Source: Diplosphaera chodatii
Lineage: Eukaryota > Chlorophyta > Trebouxiophyceae > Prasiolales > Stichococcaceae
Direction: 5' to 3'
Assembly: GCA_032358165.1 (NCBI GenBank)
Contig: JAALGY010000038.1
Location: 1,550,001-1,614,000 of the forward strand
Length of the DNA stretch: 64,000 nucleotides
Part shown: positions 43,701-56,438 of the stretch, in pieces
How positions within the stretch are numbered: the stretch's first letter is position 1
Layout: every line of letters starts with the position of its first letter
Made by a program: the position numbers and the translations under genes
Notes under the pieces: generated by a model
What the model was told of the DNA's origin: nothing
Databases searched by the model: none
The model's input: only the letters and a program-made list of their open reading frames with translations

Positions 43701-45583
43701 GCAGCGGCGTGCTATGCAGCAGCAGCAGCCGAACCAGCAGCGGCGGCCGCCCACAGCTGCTTACCAGCGAGCTGTGGCGGCCATGCGACGAGCAGGTGCT
43801 GCAGACATGTGTACGGCATCTCGACGAAGTCAGCAGCCACACCTCACTGCGCTGGGGTTTGCGACTAGCACCAATGTGCCAGTATGTGGGTGGGACCCTC
43901 GACCTTGTGTGTGCACCTGTGCAGGGGATGCACCTGCAGCGAAGGCCGGCAAACGGCCCTGCACTAGGCCGCCTGCAAACCCCAACCTCCCACAGCTGAT
44001 GAAGGTGAGTGATAAGCAAATGTGCATTGGTCAGACTGCAGTCTAAAACGTGCTGTGCACAAGTGCAGCTTTGAATCAGCATCTGACCGCCAAAATAAGT
44101 GTATCTTCGGGTTGTGTGCACGTTCAACATCTGATCAGGATTTCCGACCAAGCCTCCGTTCGTGGTGCAGCGCACCGGCCCTGACAACAAGCGCTACGAT
44201 ATGCTTCTGGGGCCGGGCCAGGGCATCGTGAGCACATCAAAGGGTCAGTACACCGACCGATCTGGGGTATCAGAGCCGCCTCAGTGTCCCATCGCAAACT
44301 GCCTGACTTGTGATGCTGCCCAGCTTGGTCATGGCCCAGCACATGCAACTAATGACGATCAGCTGCACGTCTGCAGCACGGGCGCCGTTGGCAGCGAGGC
44401 TCGATGCAGCAGAGGCCGGCCGCTCGGTGGCCGCGTTGGCAGGCGAGCGTGCTCGGCAGCAGAAGCGAGTGGCAGCGGCAGCGCCGGCGTCCTTCGCAGC
44501 CGCCTTTGCGGGCATCGGCACCGATGAGGCGCAGCAGTCGCGGTGCGCTACACCGCTCGCCTGACCCTTGTATGTGTCGCCCCGCCGAGTGCACCAGGGT
44601 TGTCCATGCCCGGTGTCGAACAGCTTCTGCTGGCATTGAACTCGTGACTCCGAACCTGGGCAGCCCTGCGGCAGGTATCAGCACTTGGCGGACGCCGAGG
44701 AGGACGAGGAGTTGCTGCGGGTCATGGACGGCCTGGACCGGAAGGATTCTGCCGCCTCGCGCATGGACGACATCAAGGTACCGCCACCCAGGATGTTCCT
44801 GTAGCGGCTGCCAGGCTTTTCACCAGACAGCAGCTGCGGATGCCACGAAGAGGTTCAAGCACTGCACAGTCCAGATATCCTTGGTGGCAGTTCCAGACTT
44901 CTGTCGGGGCAATGCACAGAAGATGCCGTGCATATGTTATCTGTCAATGCTACTAGAGTGTGAGCCTGCTGACAGTATGATGCAGGTCCAGAAAGTCAAG
45001 GCCTGGCACTGCACGAGCTGCAAGTACACTGCAGAGTTTGCCGCCAAGGTATGCTTGCTGAGACAATATGTCTGACAATTTGCCACCACCTGCATGCATG
45101 CACTGTCAGAATGACTCGGTGCCATGCTTGTTGGCAGCGTCAAGCAGTTCCCCTGCTGTCCAGACCTGTCGCGATGCGGGGCACGTGCTGGAGCGGCTGA
45201 CGACCAACAAGCGGTGGTGGCGCTGCAATGGCTGCGGCCACCATTTTGCCACGGTTGCCGTGCGCTACCCAACCAGCCGCTGCCCCAAGTGCGTCACCGG
45301 GCTTTCCTGTGGACTTTCCATGCAATCCAATTGATTCACAGCTGTGGCGTCGATCCAGGCTGTGTACATGACACTATCAGGCCGCCTGGTTCCACAGTGT
45401 GTTGATAGGTGTGACTTCGGCAATGCGTCCACACATGTCTGCGGCAGGTGCGACAGTGCAGAGCCCAGTTTCAAGGCGGCAAGCATGCTACGGGGTTCGA
45501 AAGGGCCGCAGGAGCTGCCATTTGCCAGTCGTGACGGTTTGAAAGCACGCGGCACTGAGCACGGTTTCTGCCTCAAGTGCTGA
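40755..45583 (+). CDS. MCM10: DNA replication initiation factor MCM10
   Basis: Single-strand DNA- and polymerase-alpha-binding factor needed to activate the CMG helicase at origins. ATG 40755 opens an acidic N-terminus (ADNEDGLDLLLALADDPEG). The internal OB-fold and zinc finger follow: RSAFLGIKTGK...WVEKRTGLR, SPKYSSVVLNERLSEVAYIS (41445), KLPIRASSSGNPYSLWVLSD (41720), SVKLFLFGEAHDEHRQLSQG (41895), TLTGPEQLTHIGTAADFGTC (42170), and DGLRCTVGVNVAKCPFCDFH (42430) with the zinc ligands. A linker of more than 200 Gln/Ala/Ser/Pro-rich residues fills 43110-43800. The C-terminal zinc ribbon is present: KVKAWHCTSCKYTAEFAAK (45000), GHVLERLTTNKRWWRCNGCG (45190), YPTSRCPKC and SFKAASMLRGSKGPQE, ending GFCLKC and TGA at 45581-45583. 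Both zinc domains are intact, so a complete gene of more than 12 exons is likely. Confidence 0.92.
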
Positions 45584-46446
45584 GGGCTGCAAGCAGGGTA
45601 TCTGTGTGTTGTCGGCAGACCTGCGATTTACATTCGGACTGCTTGATCTGGTAACGAAGTGTCTCATGGAGCTTGCCATGTGTACCTTTTTGATGCCCTT
45701 GGTCGGAAGCCTGTAGGTCTTTGTGGCTTCGATCCCTGTTCACTCTTCGCCATGTGCAGTATGTAGCAGTATGGACATTAATGGGCCATGGGCAGCTGTC
45801 AGTGTTTACCAACAACACTACATTTCGCTCCTCTTCCTTGCAGCCAACAGCAGCACTTGCATTCGGCCTGACGGTGAAGAATTGGTCTGTATGTCTCCTA
45901 TCTGGTGCAAAAGAGATGCATGAGTTCCAACCGAGTACACCCCTGTCTAGTCTCCCAACAATATGCCGCTTATGGGCGAAATCAACACAGTGATAGATGG
46001 ACACAGCAGCCAGCCTCAGCGACCATTGGGGTTGCTGACTTTGCCTCTTCTGTGCCTGTTGTGTTTCAGGCAGGCAGTGCCCAGGCCCATGTGACTGCTG
46101 CTGACGGCGCCTCTGTAGTGCTTGGTGCATCGCCAAGCAGGCGCCGCCATCAAGCAGTCGATGCTGCTGTGCATGTGTATCATACAGCTGCACTTGTGGC
46201 ACAGTCAGCTGCCAACCCCGCCTCTGCAGCACCTGGGTCACCCAGGCAGGTGGCATTGGCAGCATCAGTACCCCGTTCCCCTTCCCTAATGTCGACCCCA
46301 TATGATAGCCGGTGCGACCGCCTCTGATAGGGCCTCAGCACTTGAGGCAGGCGGTTGCGCCGCTGTTGGCTGTCAGCCCTGACATGGAGTCGGGGTGCCT
46401 GGCATAGCAGACCAAGCGCTGCCAGAGCGATAGGCTCTTGTTGCGC
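45584..46446. other. Spacer between convergent MCM10 and SHMT
   Basis: About 860 bases between the two stop codons. A 242-codon minus-strand open frame (45573-46301) fills most of it but has no domain and overlaps both 3' ends, so I treat it as untranslated. Nothing else seen. Confidence 0.4.
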
Positions 46447-49400
46447 TCAGTGCGCGACGCCGTTGGCATGACCATTTGCCAAGGGCGTTGACTGCTTGAT
46501 GGACGACACATCGAAGCCGGGCATCGCGAAGCTGCTGGCAAAGCCCTCGACGCGTGACCGCAGGTCAGCGAGCTCCGCATTGTTCTCCAGGCCCCTGCAA
46601 CAGACGACAGCTTGCTAAGCAGCTGTATGAGGTTTGGCACGATGCTGCTGTTTTGTGTAGGCTGCAAGCCTTTTGCGACATGGGTAGCAATGCAGTCGAT
46701 GATACACAAGCACTCAATGTTACTGCTTTGCGCACTTGTTGAAGTCCTTCAGCAGCTTGCCGCTCGATGACTGAACTGACTTGGCAAGCTCCAACGCCTC
46801 GTGCAGGAACTCTGCAATCTGCTCAAAGTCCTTCTCCACCTGCGCAGCAGGCAGGCGTGTGCGTGAGCCCAACACCAATCAGGCACCAAGGGGTTTGGCA
46901 CACTACGTGCAGGTGGTACGGTCTCATGAGACCTTGCTGCAAAGGGGTCACCAGAGCAGCAATCTGTCACTGGGCAGCAAAAGTCCGTGCGGCTGCGTTG
47001 GAGCAGGTTGCAGGACGCATATCAACACTGACAGAACAACAGCAGGCAGCAAGCCTACCAGGCCGCGGGAGGTCATGGCGGGGGCGCCGATGCGCACGCC
47101 GCCAGGCGTCATGGCTGACACGTCGCCCACCACAGCATTCTTGTTCAGCGTGATGTGCGCCAGGTCGCACACGCTCTCCATCTTGCTGCCCGTCACGCCC
47201 TGTAGCACAAACGCCACGACTCTCAAATCACAGCACGACTTCACCATGTCTGATGCCCAGCCGCATGCCACCACTGGGCCCAGTCTGGCAAGCACTGCAT
47301 TCAGGGACGGCACTGGTCCGCTCATGACAACCATGTGATCAAGTGGGTGGTCGCAGCAACCAAGCTGTGGGTGCAGCTGATGCCGCCAGCAGCCAGGGGG
47401 GGGCCCACCTCCCCGCGCAGGTCCCACAGCACCAGGTGGTTGACGGTGCCGTCCGTCACCAGCTTGTAGCCCTTCTTCATCAGCCGCTCGCCCAGCGCGG
47501 CCGCATTGGCGCGCACCTGTTGCAGACACCGCGTGGCACTCAATGTCATGATTAAGTTGCAATGTCATGGTCAAGACTCGCTCCAGACCCACCCAGCTGC
47601 AAGGCGTCAGCATAAAGGCTGCTGCCAGCGCTGGTGCAAGAGCTTCACCCTCGGCGAACCTGGATCTGGTACTGCTTGAACTCAGGCGTCTGCGCGTGCT
47701 TGAGCGCCACTGCCAGCGCTGCAATCTGGTGGTTGTGGGGACCGCCCTGCAAAGTGTTTGTGCAGATTGGGTATAAGTCGCAACCTGTGCTTGCCTACAA
47801 GTAACTCACAGAGCACGCTCCAGCCATAGTTGTATTTGACACGAGGGGCAAACCGCAAGGTTGTAGTCCCACCTGAAGCGAGGGGAAGACTGCAAAGTTG
47901 ATCTTGTCCTCGTAGTCAAACTCGACACCCTCCTTCTCGCCCCGTCGCAGGTATCCCTTCGGCTTCGGGCCCTGTGTTTTGGAGGAAACTGGATGTATGA
48001 CAGTCTCTACACCCCCCTCCCGTGACATCCCGTCAAGCTGCACAGGGTGGTATCCCCGCAGAAACGCAACTCGTGCCAGGATGAGCTGAAAGTGCTTGAT
48101 AGGCATTTTCGAGTTGTGTGTCAATCGGCCTGACTGCAGTCAGGGAGGCAAGGATGAGGTGGGGCGAAGACGAGCCACAGCAATGGATGCCTCACCCGGC
48201 GGAAGAAGATCATGCCGGCACGAGGGCCACGGAGCGACTTGTGCGTGGTGGTGGACACCACGTCACAGTACTCGAACGGCTGCTCTGCCTCCTGTGCCGC
48301 CACCAGGCCGCTGCAGGGCACCCCGAATGTGCACATGACGGCAGGTCTTGGCCAGACTGCACGTTGCTAGGCCAGCACGTACCACAGAGGTGCAGCAATG
48401 CCCAAAGGGTGCACAGACATCCTGCCCATCATGTGCACGGACATTGCGCCCATCATGTGCGGCAGTGTGCACAGGGGTACCCTGTGGGGACATTCCTCAC
48501 CTGATGTGCGCCATATCCATCAGCAGGTAGGCGCCGACCTTGTCGGCGATGGAGCGCAGGCGGGCGTAGTCCCACTCGCGCGGGTACGCCGAGCCGCCGC
48601 AGATGATCATCTGCGGCCTGAAGTCCAGCGCCTTCTCCTCCAGCTTGTCGTAGTCGATGAGCCCCGTCTGTGGCAGTCAGGAAAACACAAACTGACATGT
48701 GCTATCTCGAGGCCACCTGTGAAGGAACAGGCGTATGCCCACTCTCAGCCACTTGGTGGTGGCACAGGACGTCAGATGGTCACAGACCCTTGCAGACAGC
48801 TACATCAGCGCGCCTCGGGATTCAGCTTGTAGGGCAGGGACTGGAAGAAGATGGAGGTGGCAGAGATCTTCTTGCCGCCGGCGGTGTAGTAGCCGTGGGT
48901 GAGGTGGCCGCCGCTCGGCAGGTCCAGCCCCATGATGCGGTCGTTGGGCTGCAGCAGCGCCGTGTACACCGCGAAGTTGGCGGGGCTGCAGCACAGCGGA
49001 AGCAGGACGTGAGTGTGCACCGCCACATGTCCACCAACACTGTGTGCAGCAACGAGCAAACTGCCTGGTAGCTCATCCACCTTTGCAGCAGATGGACAGG
49101 CTCTGCAGCACTCAAGACAGCTCCGTGACAGGACTGCGTTCTCACCTGCCAGAGTAGGGCTGCACGTTGACGCCCCAGGCGGAGGGGTCGAGCCGGTACG
49201 CCTGCAGCGCACGCGCCTTGCACAGGTTCTCCATGCGGTCGATGTTCTCGTTGCCGCCATAGTACCGCGCCCCCGGCTGCCCCTCGCTGTACTTGTTGGT
49301 CATGCAGCTGCCCAGCGCCTGCATCACCGGCGCAGACGTGAAGTTCTCCGAGGCGATGAGCTCGATGCCCTTCCTGCACAGCAGCAAGAACCATGTTGAT

Positions 49401-50096
49401 GGCAAACTCATAAGCTGGCGGTTTGTCAGCTGTAAGCTGTAATGCCGGCCTACGGCTTGCCATCATTGTGAAGGCACAGGTCGAGTGCCCAGACTGGGCA
49501 ACCAGGGCTGAAACAACGGTGAGAGGCTGCCATGCAGTCTGTCTGGCAGCCGCCACGCTGTGGCCATGTGTGACCATCATAATGCTCAGCTCTCTCCATG
49601 ACATGCAGCATCGTCGTCTTCAGAAGTGGAGAGACGATGCTGAAGCTCTGAATCAAAGGAGCTGCATTTTCAGCTCTCACGCGCATACAACGTGGCCAAC
49701 TGCTACTGCAGTCGGTTGTGACGTTGTGGCACAGGAATTGCTGAGCAACGCCGGGCCGGGCCTCTGCATGAAACTCATACGTTGGGTACACAGCTCAACA
49801 GCGACTCAAAGCCAGCGGCGCAGCACGCACCACTGGCGCGCCTTCTCGTCCTCGATGATCGACGCCACCTCGGGGTCAACATGCTCCAGGGACGCCAGCG
49901 CCTCCGGAAACACGCTGTCCATGGCCTTGGAGGATGTCATGGTGTCCAAATGCTCGGCGACGGCGGCCGCACGGGCTGGCAGCTGCGAGAGCCGCGGGCT
50001 CCCGTGCTGCAGCGAGGTCAACGCCGGCTGCGGAGCGGACCGCTGCAGCTGCACCGCTCGCGCAGGGGAGCCCAAGTGACAGGTGCGTCCCAACAT
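46447..50096 (-). CDS. SHMT: Serine hydroxymethyltransferase, predicted organelle-targeted
   Basis: PLP enzyme interconverting serine and glycine with tetrahydrofolate, feeding one-carbon metabolism and, in mitochondria of green cells, photorespiration. ATG 50094-50096 begins [20 protein letters not shown]. The first 45 or so residues are Arg/Ser/Ala-rich and lack acidic residues, as in organelle presequences. Exons then give [40 protein letters not shown] with [20 protein letters not shown] (49150-49380), [20 protein letters not shown] with GGHLTHGYY (48830-48990), [40 protein letters not shown] with the PLP-binding Lys in T-T-T-H-K (48230), [20 protein letters not shown] (47700), [23 protein letters not shown] and [15 protein letters not shown] (47060-47200), and the end [17 protein letters not shown], with TGA at 46447-46449. 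About 11 exons, all family landmarks present. It is convergent with MCM10 and divergent from DDX23. Confidence 0.96.
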
Positions 50097-50458
50097 CAGC
50101 AACTCGCAGGCACAGCGCGTTCCTGGACAGTGACATCATTGGCGTCGTGGGCTCGTTGCCTGAAGCCAGACACTCCGTGCAAGTTTGGGGTGACCTGTAG
50201 TTTGCCAGTGGTCAACGTCGCACATATCATGCAGGTGCAAGTGCAGCAAAAAAAACCGCTGATGGTGTCAACAAGCTTCACACTACACCTTTGCTCATAG
50301 TCCACTCCCCAACATTCGATTGTGTTGCCAAGCACGGCATTCCAGCCCTGGGAACGGCCGACCCTCTTGGCACAATCTCCGGTTCGCACCCTCACGAAGG
50401 TGCAGCTGCACTCCACGGCGGCGTCTCTGCTGGGCGCACGTTGATGTGAACTGGTGAC
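50097..50458. promoter_or_regulatory. Compact divergent promoter region, SHMT / DDX23
   Basis: Only about 362 bases separate the opposed start codons of two well-supported genes, so one short region must serve both. It includes an A-run (50249-50256). No TATA box stands out. Confidence 0.5.
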
Positions 50459-53400
50459 ATGCCACGCGGCGCCTCGCCCATTGAGCGCAGGGACAAGGAC
50501 AAAGAAAGAGACAGAGAGCCCCGCCGCGACGCATCGCCAGGAGGTCACCGCGAGCGGCGCGAGAGGAACAAAGACAGAGACAGAGACAGGGACGCTGACA
50601 GGGACAGGGCCAAGAGCCGCGACCGCGACCGCGAGCACGGCAAGCGGCGGCGGGAGGACAGCCGGGAGCGCGGCCGCGACGATCCCAAGCGCGCCCGCCG
50701 CAGCCACAGCCGCGAGCGTGGCGGCACCCGTGACAGGGACAGGGAGCTCGCGCGGCGGGCGGAGGACCGCGACAGGGAGCCCTCCAAGCGGCCCGATGAC
50801 AGGCGTTCAGACGACAGGGACAGGCGCTCTGAGAGGGAGAAGGAGCGTGAGCCGCTGGACCGGGACAGGCGGCCAGACCGCGGCAGCAGCAGGGACAGAG
50901 ACAGGGACCGCGCCGAGCGGCCCCGCAGCCGGGCGGGCAGCCGCGAGCGGCACAGCAGCCGGCGGCCCGACGACAAGGAGGCCGCCGCCAACGGCAGCAG
51001 GGCGGAGCCCCGCGACGCTGAGAACGGCCACGCCGACCCCGAGGAGGGGGAGGTGCTGCCCGGCACGCCAGAGCCCAAGAAGAAGGCAGAGGTACAACGC
51101 CTTCACATCCACGGTCCACCCCATATGCTGCCTGCTGGCGACAACACTGTCTGCAGAGTTGCGCTGCTGATGACTCATGCAGTAGCAGAGGGAACACAGG
51201 ATGCTGTAAAAGCCTGCACCTCGACTTGATCCTGGTTGCTCCTGCTGCTGCAGCCGCTATCCCTGGAGGAGCTGGTGAAGAAGCGGGAGGCGGAGGCGCT
51301 GGCGGCCAGCAAGCCCGTCTTCCTGTCCAAGAAGCAGCGCGAGGAGCTGGCCCTCAAGCGCCGCCAGGTCCGAAGCAGTGATGCCATGCGTATATGACAC
51401 TTTACATCTGTTCTCGATACAGTATGTTTTCACCTGTGAGCACATGTTGTTGCAGTCCTGCTGTTCGGTTCATGGCTGCTTCCAGTATCGCAAATGGTCA
51501 TGAGGATGTTCCGGCAGTGTGGGGTGGCCACAGATGCAGAGCTGCTGCATGATGTGCACATACAGGAGGAGGCAGCGGCGCACGTGGCGGCCAGGGACGC
51601 GCTTGCCGGCCCCACGGCCAACAGCGCCAACGGCGCGAGTGGCTCGGACACCCGGCGGCGCGATGACGAGCGGAGGAGGGATGAGGACAGGCGCCGGGAT
51701 GATGACAGGCGGCGCGAGGACAGGCGGCGGGACGACACAGACCGCAAGCAGCGCGACATCGTGAGTGTGCCCATGGTCTTGAGCATGTATGTCGCACACA
51801 CGTGCACTGTGGCGATGCATGCTGCTGACCTCCATGCCACTGCAGGTTCTGCCGCAGCTAGGGTGCTGCAGGTGGTCGTCTGTCGAAGCTCTTGGTCATC
51901 GTGACTGAAAATGATTGACTCGATGTGCACAGGACCGGGAGCGCGAGAAGGAGCTGGCGATGATCAAGGCGCAGTACTTGGGCGGCGAGAAGAAGAAGAA
52001 GAAGGTGCTCAAGGGCGCCGAGAAGTTCAAGTTCAACTTCGACTGGGAGGCTGGCGACGACACCAGCCGCGACCTCAACCCGCTGTACAACTCCACCCAC
52101 GGTGCACTATTGGCGCCTGTTTCCATCGTTCTACATCACCTGATGCGCTGCTGGCAGCAGCTGCTTGCACAGCGCATTGTGGGTGGACTTCCTCATAAGT
52201 CGTTACCGCACTTCCAAAGAGCGCAAAGTGCCTGTCTCTCAGCATCCCACACTAAGATGACATGGTGCCTGCCGTGCAGAGGCGGCGCTGCTGTTTGGGC
52301 GGGGCCTGCGGGCGGGCGTGGACCGCCGCGAGCAGAAGAAGGCGTCCGCCAACCACGAGGCCGACCTGCTGCGCAAGGCGTGTACTTGTTGGAGCCTGAC
52401 TCCTGCCGTCTTGTCGTGCCCCTGAGCGGAGGGAGCGCTCGCAGTTGGCTCACTTTGTTGGGCTCACTTCGGCTTTCAGACAAACCTGCAGTGTTCTTCT
52501 GCTGGGTGTACCTGAAGGGTGTGGTCGTGCATGCCGTGCTCAATGGACAGCGCCATACTGTCCTGGGAATGCGTGCTCACTCCCCTGTCTGTGTGGGTGC
52601 AGGTGCGGGAGGCGCAGGGCATCAAGGACACGGACGAGGACCGGCGGCGGGACCGCAACCGCAAGGCCATGGCCGACGCCTACGACAAGTCCAGCATGAA
52701 GGCGCGCCCGCCTCCCGCCTTCGGTTTGTTGTGCCCGGGACGCCTGCCGCCGGCGGCACGGCCTGTCGACGGCTGATGCTGCGGAGGGGCTGCATTTTAG
52801 TGCCTCAATATGCACGACTTGCTACGAGCACAATCCGAAGTTGCCCACGTGCTGTTGACTGATGCTGCAGGTTGGGTCGCACTGGTCGGAGAAGGCGCGC
52901 GACGACATGACGGAGCGCGACTGGCGCATCTTTCGGGAGGACCACAACATCGCGTACCGCGGCGCCGCGCTCGACAAGTCCACGCTGCCCATCCGCAACT
53001 GGCAGGAGGCCGGCCTGCCCAAGACGCTGCTCAAGGTGCCCCTCGCCTGTTCAGCAAGCAGTGGATCGCATGGCTGATTCTTACAGCCTCATCTAAAGTC
53101 TAGCCCCCTTGTAAGTCCTGCAATGCGCTGATGCCTTGCACAACTTTCTGACGACACATGTGTCAACGCAATGCAGGCTATTGATGCGCTGGGCTACACC
53201 AAGCCGTCGCCCATCCAGATGGCCGCCATCCCGCTCGGCATGCAATTCCGCGATGTCATCGGCATTGCTGAGACGGTACATCCAAAGCTCGTAACTGCAC
53301 AGTGGTCAGTGCGGTGTCGCTGCTGCCATGTGGGTTCTGTGCCCATGCCACAACCTGTTGCATGGCCAGTCGTCATTGAATACAGTTGCTGCTGTATTGC

Positions 53401-55880
53401 AGGGCTCAGGCAAGACAGCGGCCTTTGTGCTGCCCATGCTGACGTACATCATGAACCAGCCCAAGATGACGGAGGAGGTGGCGGCGGAGGGCCCCTACGC
53501 CGTCATCATGGCCCCCACCCGCGAGCTGGCGCAGCAGGTCAGCAACAGCCTGGACCTGCAGGGCATGCGCAGTGTGGATGCCGTGACATTGTGGATGCTG
53601 TGACCCTGACTCACGCTCATGTTCTGTGTGTGACGTTGCAGATTGAGGAGGAGGCCATCAAGATGGCGCAGTACACGGAGTTCCGCTTCGTGTGCGTTGT
53701 CGGAGGTAAATGACGTGCACAGCAGTGCTGGATCGGAAATGCCTGACATGTCCGTAAACCCTTCCTGCAGCGCATGTAATGCTCCGTTGGGCTGCTTTGG
53801 TGCTGATGTGGCAATTGCAGGTGTCACACAGTGAGTTGTGTCCTTCTGCTGTGCGCAGGCCAGTCTATTGAGGACCAGGGCTTCAAGCTGCGCAAGGGCT
53901 GCGAGGTCATCATCGCGACGCCGGGGCGGCTGATCGACTGCCTGGAGCAGCGCTACGCGGTGCTCAACCAGTGCAACTACATCGTGCTCGACGAGGCTGA
54001 TCGCATGATTGATCTTGGCTTCGAGCCCCAGGTCTGTCATATCCTGCCCTCTTCTCCCCTCGTTTGGTGCACGCTTTGGTTCTCAATGTAAATGCAACCC
54101 TCAGCCGGGGCCACTGGACCCAGTCAGCATGATGTCTGCTGTCCGCACGAGCACTGCATGCCGGTGTGAGCTCGCATGTATTGCTGCAGGTCATTGGTGT
54201 GATGGATGCGATGCCCAGCAGCAACCTGAAGCCGGAGGGGGATGACGCGGTGCTGGAGTCCGACCGCATGTACCGCACCACCTACATGTTCAGGTGCTGT
54301 GCGGTGCAGCACGGTGACCATGCAGCTGCTGCTGCGCTGCTGTCCGTGCACATGCGCACTGTTGTGCGCCCTGACTTGCAACAGGACGTCTGCACACATG
54401 CTGCAACACTGCAGCTGATCCCTACAATCACCATCGGCTGTCATGCTGGCGGTTGGCCGCATCTGCTGCTGACCCAGTTTCGGTGTTCGTGCTGCAGTGC
54501 CACGATGCCACCGGCGGTGGAGCGGCTGGCGCGGAAGTACCTGCGGCGGCCGGTGGTTATCAACATTGGGTCGGCGGGCAAGTCGGTGGACCTCATCACC
54601 CAGCGTGTGGTGGTCGTCAAGGACAACGAGAAGCCCAGCCTCCTGGAGCGCGAGCTCTCGTGCGCCCTGTTCCTTCTGCCTTCCTTTGGATCATACCTGC
54701 AGCCGTGCTTGCCTGGTCTTGATGCACGAGTCCTTACTTGTACATCCGTCATGCTGTGGATAGCATGTGGATGGGGCAAGCATGACGTGTCTTTGATTGG
54801 GGCGCATGGGTGAAGCTGGTGCTGTTGTCATCCCATCATTCAGGGGTTGGTGCAGGGCACCACCATATGAGCATTGCCCAGAGCTTCTGCTGCATCAAGT
54901 CATGCACTTGTCCTGCAGGTACTTCCCGCAGTCGGCCAAGGTGGTGGTCTTTGTCAACACCAAGCGGCAGTGCGACACTGTGGCAAGCATCCTGGCGGAC
55001 AAGGGGCTCGCCTGCACCATCCTGCACGGCGGCAAGTCGCAGGTCTGCAGTCCAAGAGATTTCAAGCTCATTTCCTGGTTCGAGGATTGCATCCTCATGT
55101 TGACTGCGTGCTCATGCCGCATATGTCGAAGGTACATCAGGCCAATGTTGCAGATGTTGATAGGCTGCACGTGTTGCGCGGTTGCAGGATCAACGAGAGG
55201 AGGGGCTCAAGGGCTTCCGCGACGGCAGCTTCCCGGTGCTGGTCGCCACCGATGTCGCCGGCCGTGGTATCGATGTTCCAGACGTGAGTCACGCTGCTTG
55301 AGAGCTCGTTCATGCTGGCTCTGATGTTCCCAGCCTGGTTCAGCCAGCTGACCATCGGTTCTTGCAACGTGAGCACATGGTGCGATTGCCTGCTTGCAAC
55401 CGTTGGCCAGCAGTGAGAGCTGTATCACACTGGGTCACTGTTGCCTGTGCAGGTGGCGCTGGTGGTCAACTACGACATGCCCAACTCCATCGAGAACTAC
55501 ACGCACCGCATCGGGCGCACAGGCCGCGCCGGCCGCAAGGGCACAGCCGTCACCTTCCTCACCATGTCCGACACCGAGGTCTTCTACGACCTCAAGAAGT
55601 GAGCACCGGCGTGCTTGACGAAGCATACGCTGCAGTGTGTTGTACCATGCTGATACCCTCTGCTGGCGCTGGGCTGCCCGCCTGAGTCTCACCGTGTTCA
55701 CGGTACTGTGTCAGCCTGGCTGCTGCTGACATGCTGCTCCTCGCTGTGTTCTGCAGGTTCTTGGAGGACGCAAAGGCCGCTGTGCCGCACCAGCTGGCAT
55801 CTCACGAGGCATCGAAGACGAAGCCAGGCAGCATCGAGGGCAAGTCGCGGCGCGACACAGTCATCTTTGCCAAGAAGTAG
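50459..55880 (+). CDS. DDX23: DEAD-box RNA helicase DDX23 / Prp28 (U5 snRNP)
   Basis: Spliceosomal ATPase that exchanges U1 for U6 at the 5' splice site. The first exon (50459 to about 51090) encodes a 200-residue Arg/Asp/Glu/Ser-rich RS-like domain partly built on a GACAG(A/G) repeat. Then come [35 protein letters not shown], a second Arg/Asp tract, [39 protein letters not shown] and [17 protein letters not shown], all typical of Prp28. The helicase core is complete: [11 protein letters not shown] (Q motif), AET|GSGKT (Walker A, split by the intron ending near 53400), [36 protein letters not shown] (53985), F|SATMPP (54290/54500), [28 protein letters not shown] and [17 protein letters not shown]. 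The protein ends [20 protein letters not shown] then KK and TAG 55878-55880. About 17 exons. Confidence 0.96.
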
Positions 55881-56438
55881 CTCCAAGCACTCGCATCTGG
55901 GCAGCTGCAAGGGGTTTCCAGATGGCTGCTTGTGTCGTCCTGCTGTGCATCAGTATGAGTGTTGCGCTTGGGCCAACAAGCCGTCACTCCGAGTTGCAAT
56001 TATGCTGTTGGCTGCACATGTACAAAACACATTCAACAGCATCAATGAGAGCGTGAGAGATAATTGGCGATTGCTGTGTGAATGCAGCTGAGCATGCCTG
56101 CTCCACATTGAACACAGCAAACATCAAGTCACGGACCCCTTTGCAAAATTGAATGGACTTCGTTCGCTAAGCAGATCAGTGCTGGGTCTGCACTTCTTGG
56201 ATACTAATGGCTGACATGCCTGTCAGCAACCCTTCTTCAACCAGCCCCTGGTTGTCAGCCTCGAATAGTGCGGCAGCAGCCACTGCCATGCGGGCTCATC
56301 ACCAAACACATCTGCAAGCCGATCCCTGCACGTGAACACTGCGCTCTTGGCAGTATGTCAAACTTGCAGGTTCCAACCATTGTGCGACACTCTACATCTT
56401 CGAATTCTCAATGTACTAAAGCGTGAAACTTGACGAGG
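55881..56438. other. Spacer between convergent DDX23 and DHHC genes
   Basis: About 560 bases, AT-richer than flanking exons, without coding signal; probably the two 3' UTRs. Confidence 0.4.

Noticed and set aside
45573..46301. 242-codon minus-strand open frame between MCM10 and SHMT
   Set aside because: No domain, no conserved wording, overlaps both gene 3' ends. Most likely SHMT 3' untranslated sequence, though a small unknown gene cannot be fully excluded.
50560..50640. GACAGA-type tandem repeat as a microsatellite outside genes
   Set aside because: It is in frame inside the RS-like first exon of DDX23 and encodes Arg/Asp repeats.
55040..55110. tRNA-like ggttcga word near 55076
   Set aside because: No acceptor-stem pairing or D/anticodon arms around it; it lies in a DDX23 intron.
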